A stretch of 8,904 nt of DNA from JACIWB01 sp038818725 (GTDB lineage Archaea > Thermoplasmatota > E2 > UBA202 > JdFR-43): contig JAWAYL010000039.1 in NCBI GenBank assembly GCA_038818725.1, forward strand, positions 1 through 8,904. Direction: 5' to 3'. A model generated the notes under the pieces. It had not been told where the DNA came from. It worked only from the letters and a program-made list of their open reading frames with translations, and ran no database searches. Numbering within the stretch: the stretch's first letter is position 1; each line of letters opens with the position of its first letter. The position numbers and the translations under genes were made by a program. Shown piece after piece: positions 6,264-8,904 of this stretch.

Positions 6264-7093
6264 CTGCATTTTTTGCATTTTATTTCTCCATCTAATTCTA
6301 TTTCTCCCCCGCATTCAGGGCATTTTATTTCCTTTATGAGATATTTTATCCATGCATCTCTTACTTCTTTTTCCCTTGCCTCTTTTGCTCTTTCAAAAAT
6401 TTTCCTCTGCCTTTCATTCTGAAGCAGTTCTTCGAGCTTATTTAAATCAAAACTTCTTTCAAAAACAAATTTTCTCCTTAAAAATGGGGCAGATAATACT
6501 CCAACAACAAATCCTCCTATATGGGCGGAATGAGCAATTCCATCTGTAATGCGAGCAAACGTATAAATTGTCTCTATTGAAGCATAAATGATTGCAAAAA
6601 GCAATACAGGCATACCAACAAACATAAATGGCAATGGCACAACAACTTTTTTCGTTGGGTAAAGAGCTGCAAATGAGCCAAGCAACCCAAAAATAGCGCC
6701 AGATGCCCCTATTAAATAGTGATTGCTTGAGCTAAAAATAGAGAATGCAATTGAAGAAAAAATACCTGATAAAATATAAACCAGAAAGAATTTTTTTTGC
6801 CCTATTTCATTTTCAAAAGGAAAACCTATGAAAAATAGGCCAATCATGTTTGATATTAAATGATAAAAGTCGCCATGAATAAACAATGAAGTAAAAATTG
6901 TATAAATTTTTGGTGAATTTCTTAAATAGGAAGGAGAGAAGGCAAATTCTTCTATCAAATTTCTGTAAAATATCGTAATTATGAAAATTATGATATTTAG
7001 TATAATCAAAATAAGAGATAATGGAACTTTTTTTATAAAACCATAAATCAATGAGATGATGATTGTCAATATAATCATAGTTTCAATTAACAT
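6251..7093 (-). CDS. Rhomboid family intramembrane serine protease with C-terminal zinc ribbon
   Basis: This 280-residue S54 rhomboid has about seven membrane segments: two N-terminal ones (about 4-20 and 24-43), then the rhomboid core (about 62-205). Family signatures are HGDFYHLISNMIG (73-85; H78 and N82 of the HxxxN motif), the nucleophile S131 in IGASGAIFG, and the catalytic histidine H191 in AHSAHIGGFVVG. After the last helix come a charged, probably helical linker (about 210-255) and a four-cysteine zinc ribbon (CPEC at 258-261, CKKC at 273-276), expected on the cytoplasmic side. All catalytic residues are present, so it should be active. It starts one base after the stop of the PLD-like gene and has a near-perfect Shine-Dalgarno sequence, so it is the distal gene of that operon. 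It ends 13 bases inside the tail of the convergent presenilin homologue gene. The PLD-like protein's C-terminal anchor is a candidate substrate by inference only. Confidence 0.95.
   Translation of the reverse strand: MLIETMIILTIIISLIYGFIKKVPLSLILIILNIIIFIITIFYRNLIEEFAFSPSYLRNSPKIYTIFTSLFIHGDFYHLISNMIGLFFIGFPFENEIGQKKFFLVYILSGIFSSIAFSIFSSSNHYLIGASGAIFGLLGSFAALYPTKKVVVPLPFMFVGMPVLLFAIIYASIETIYTFARITDGIAHSAHIGGFVVGVLSAPFLRRKFVFERSFDLNKLEELLQNERQRKIFERAKEAREKEVRDAWIKYLIKEIKCPECGGEIELDGEIKCKKCSYRK
6269..6285 (+). terminator. Possible oligo-U terminator after the presenilin homologue gene
   Basis: Five bases after the TAA at 6261-6263 there is a T6 run (6269-6274), then T4 and T3 runs, with no hairpin. 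This fits archaeal intrinsic termination at U-tracts, but it lies inside the convergent rhomboid gene, where T-richness of this strand also reflects Lys codons. Confidence 0.3.
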
Positions 7094-7094
7094 C

Positions 7095-8831
7095 TTATCT
7101 CCTCCAGTATAAGTAAAGTAATATAAATGTTCCTATGAAGAGAGAAGGAATTATTATAAATTCATAATTCATTTTTTTCTCTTCTTCTATTTTAAAATTC
7201 CAGTCATACCAGAAAATTTCTTCGAAATATCCAGCAATTTCAGCACTTTCAATTATTATACCTACTTCTCTATTTCTTCTAAAAGAATTTTCACCCCAGT
7301 TTATGGAAGATATAAGAACTTTATCATCTACAATTATGCCTTTATTGTGGATTGGCAGATCATCAGAAAGTTTTACTTTGATATTTCTTAAAAAATCTTT
7401 TATTTCCTCATTTTTCTTTTTTGTGTCCTCATAAGATGAATCGAGTATTATTCTTACTTCTACGCCACTTTCATTTTTTTCAATCAGTTTTTGCAAGATA
7501 GGATTTAAACCATTTTTCCATTCCTTATCTATATAATTCTGCTCAACAAGAATTCTTTTTTCCGCGGAATTTATTAAATTTAATATTTCTTCTTCGGAAT
7601 TATCTGGGGAAAGAATGAGTGTATAGTTAAAAGAAGAATTAATATGCAAGGGAGCAAATTTAGGATTGTAATACCCTTCTGGAATAAAATAGCTTATGGA
7701 ATAGTCCCGCGGTGGCTTGCCATGCGTGATACTATTTTCATCGAATTTTATGCTGTCCTGCATAGAAGGATTCCAGTCATGCTCAAAAACAGTTGAAAGG
7801 AAATTTGCAATGTTTTCGTCCTCAATTATTATCCCCCATTCTCTATTCCCATAGAAAGGATTGATTGGTACGCCACTTTTCCCCCAATTTGCAGAGGAAA
7901 TTATAACTCTATTATCTATTACTGCATATTTTGCATGATTATATTCGTATCTCTTGTATATTCCTTCTTTTTCATTGCTCATCATATATCTTACAAGTTC
8001 TCTTTTATTTAAATTATATGCAATATATCTCTCTTCCATTGGTATTCCTCCAATAACATTTCCATCGAGCAGGAGTTTTATATCCGCATTAGATTTTTCG
8101 AGCAAATCAGCAAGAAATGGATTTGTAAATAGATATAAATTCAGTAGAATTTTGCTTGCGTTTCTTATTTCTTTTTCAATCGAGCTATAGGAGCAATCAG
8201 GAGAACAAAAAACTTTTGCTTTACTTGCTTTTCCTTTAAATGGTGGAAAATCAGATTGGCCAATTATATATGTTCTATTATGTTCCCAATCCAAGCTTGT
8301 GTTGCTATCAATATTATTTTTTCTTTTTAAAACAACTCCTTCATCAACCCCATTTATACTTTTTCCAATCCATCCTTCATAAAAAGATGCGTTTCCATAA
8401 ACAACCACATCAACTGTATTGTTATATTTATCCTTCAAGCATACTATTCCTCCAGTATTTGAAAGAACAAAATTTCCAGATTTTTTAACGTCTGGCAAAT
8501 AAGAGCAATCATTCCATTCATAGTTAGCTTCAAAACCAGTTTCCATTTTAAAAGATGTTCCATTTTGGGTTAAATAAATTTTTTCTCCTCCTCCTATATT
8601 TACACTGGGAAGAAATATTTTTCTCTGCTCACTAAAATTTTTTGATGGATCAATTGTTATATACCATCCATCAAGAGATATTTCGTTTTCTCCAGAATTT
8701 ATTATGCATATATACTCATTATTTCTATTAGGGCGGGCATAATAATATACTTCATTTATCATTACACTGCCACTTGCTTCAAAAGTAATATTAAAAATAA
8801 TAAAAAGGATAAATATCTTTGAAAAAATCAT
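7095..8831 (-). CDS. Membrane-anchored surface protein with lamin-tail domain and two phospholipase D (HKD) domains
   Basis: This 578-residue protein starts with a signal-peptide-like hydrophobic stretch (3-17, cut probably near 20-22). A lamin-tail (LTD) beta-sandwich follows (about 23-190), with INEVYYYARPNRNNEYICI, LDGWYI, GGGEKIYL and the LSNTGGIVCLKD hallmark. Two PLD-family domains come next: about 205-355 with HAKYAVID (H299, K301, D306), and about 400-545 with HNKGIIVD (H495, K497, D502), each followed by ISSxNWG. Two complete HKD motifs imply a full active site cleaving a phosphodiester bond, either lipid or nucleic acid. A single C-terminal membrane helix (about 557-575) ends in WRR, so the bulk should face outward. 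About ten N-x-S/T sequons (for example NFS 65, NAS 147, NRT 185, NYT 402) suit a glycosylated exterior. It abuts an upstream reading frame (TAA directly before its ATG), with a weak GTGAT ribosome site, and leads into the rhomboid gene one base later. Confidence 0.88.
   Translation of the reverse strand: MIFSKIFILFIIFNITFEASGSVMINEVYYYARPNRNNEYICIINSGENEISLDGWYITIDPSKNFSEQRKIFLPSVNIGGGEKIYLTQNGTSFKMETGFEANYEWNDCSYLPDVKKSGNFVLSNTGGIVCLKDKYNNTVDVVVYGNASFYEGWIGKSINGVDEGVVLKRKNNIDSNTSLDWEHNRTYIIGQSDFPPFKGKASKAKVFCSPDCSYSSIEKEIRNASKILLNLYLFTNPFLADLLEKSNADIKLLLDGNVIGGIPMEERYIAYNLNKRELVRYMMSNEKEGIYKRYEYNHAKYAVIDNRVIISSANWGKSGVPINPFYGNREWGIIIEDENIANFLSTVFEHDWNPSMQDSIKFDENSITHGKPPRDYSISYFIPEGYYNPKFAPLHINSSFNYTLILSPDNSEEEILNLINSAEKRILVEQNYIDKEWKNGLNPILQKLIEKNESGVEVRIILDSSYEDTKKKNEEIKDFLRNIKVKLSDDLPIHNKGIIVDDKVLISSINWGENSFRRNREVGIIIESAEIAGYFEEIFWYDWNFKIEEEKKMNYEFIIIPSLFIGTFILLYLYWRR
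7099..7105 (-). promoter_or_regulatory. Strong Shine-Dalgarno sequence of the rhomboid gene
   Basis: On the minus strand GGAGGAG lies five bases before the rhomboid ATG. It is the only strong Shine-Dalgarno sequence I found in the window. It lies inside the last codons of the upstream PLD-like gene (Trp-Arg-Arg-stop), fixing the rhomboid start and supporting operon translation. Confidence 0.85.
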
Positions 8832-8904
8832 TTAAATCACAAACACATCTATTATGCTTTCTACTTTTTCTGCGTTTGTTACATTTGCTTCTACATAAGT
8901 AAAT
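8832..8904 (-). CDS. 3' end of an unidentified gene upstream of the PLD-like gene
   Basis: On the minus strand a frame is open from the window edge to a TAA at 8834-8832, directly followed by the ATG of the PLD-like gene with no gap. The 23 visible residues include YVEANVTNAEKVESI and end in DVFVI. Composition and junction style match the tight operons seen elsewhere in the window, but 23 codons are too few for a firm call or any function. The alternative is a short untranslated leader with a weak TATA-like CATAATAG about 25 bp before the ATG. Confidence 0.5.
   Translation of the reverse strand, partial: FTYVEANVTNAEKVESIIDVFVI

Noticed and set aside
7954..8488. Plus-strand open frames inside the PLD-like gene
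   Set aside because: Antisense to well-defined HKD and lamin-tail sequence; composition is that of a reverse-complement frame.

Overview
The window looks like a piece of an AT-rich archaeal genome, probably a euryarchaeote near the Thermoplasmata/Thermococci. That placement is an inference from gene content, not a measured phylogeny. The signs are archaeal TATA boxes about 25-30 bp upstream of start codons with almost no leader, an archaeal-type presenilin homologue, a stomatin/short-NfeD pair, secreted PKD and caspase-fold proteins, and AGA/AAA/ATA-rich codon use. Packing is very tight: gene ends overlap or abut, and no stretch over 300 bases lacks a gene. No rRNA, tRNA, CRISPR array or insertion sequence was found.

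Layout, left to right. (a) 3-974 (+): 3' part of a surface protein with a caspase-like (C14) peptidase domain, cut by the window edge. (b) 1012-2134 (+): its own TATA box, then a stomatin-like SPFH protein and a short NfeD-like protein one base apart. (c) 2121-3323 (-): histidyl-tRNA synthetase, the only clear housekeeping gene, overlapping the NfeD gene tail to tail. (d) 3324-3372: a 49-bp divergent spacer whose single palindromic TATA-like box seems to serve both sides. (e) 3373-6263 (+): a secreted gingipain-like (C25) cysteine peptidase with a PKD-type domain, translationally coupled through ATGA to a presenilin/signal-peptide-peptidase homologue (GxGD intramembrane aspartyl protease). (f) 6251-8904 (-): an operon read leftward, with the last codons of an unknown protein, a membrane-anchored lamin-tail plus double-phospholipase-D protein, and a rhomboid intramembrane serine protease with a C-terminal zinc ribbon. 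It collides tail to tail with (e).

The genes share an envelope theme: four peptidases from four families (C14, C25, A22-type GxGD, S54 rhomboid), two of them intramembrane. Each intramembrane protease is encoded directly after, and probably translationally coupled to, an exported hydrolase. My main hypothesis is that these are two processing pairs, C25 peptidase with presenilin homologue and anchored PLD protein with rhomboid, in which the intramembrane protease matures, releases or cleans up after its partner. The families are recognised from visible motifs; the pairing is inference from gene order, spacing and topology.
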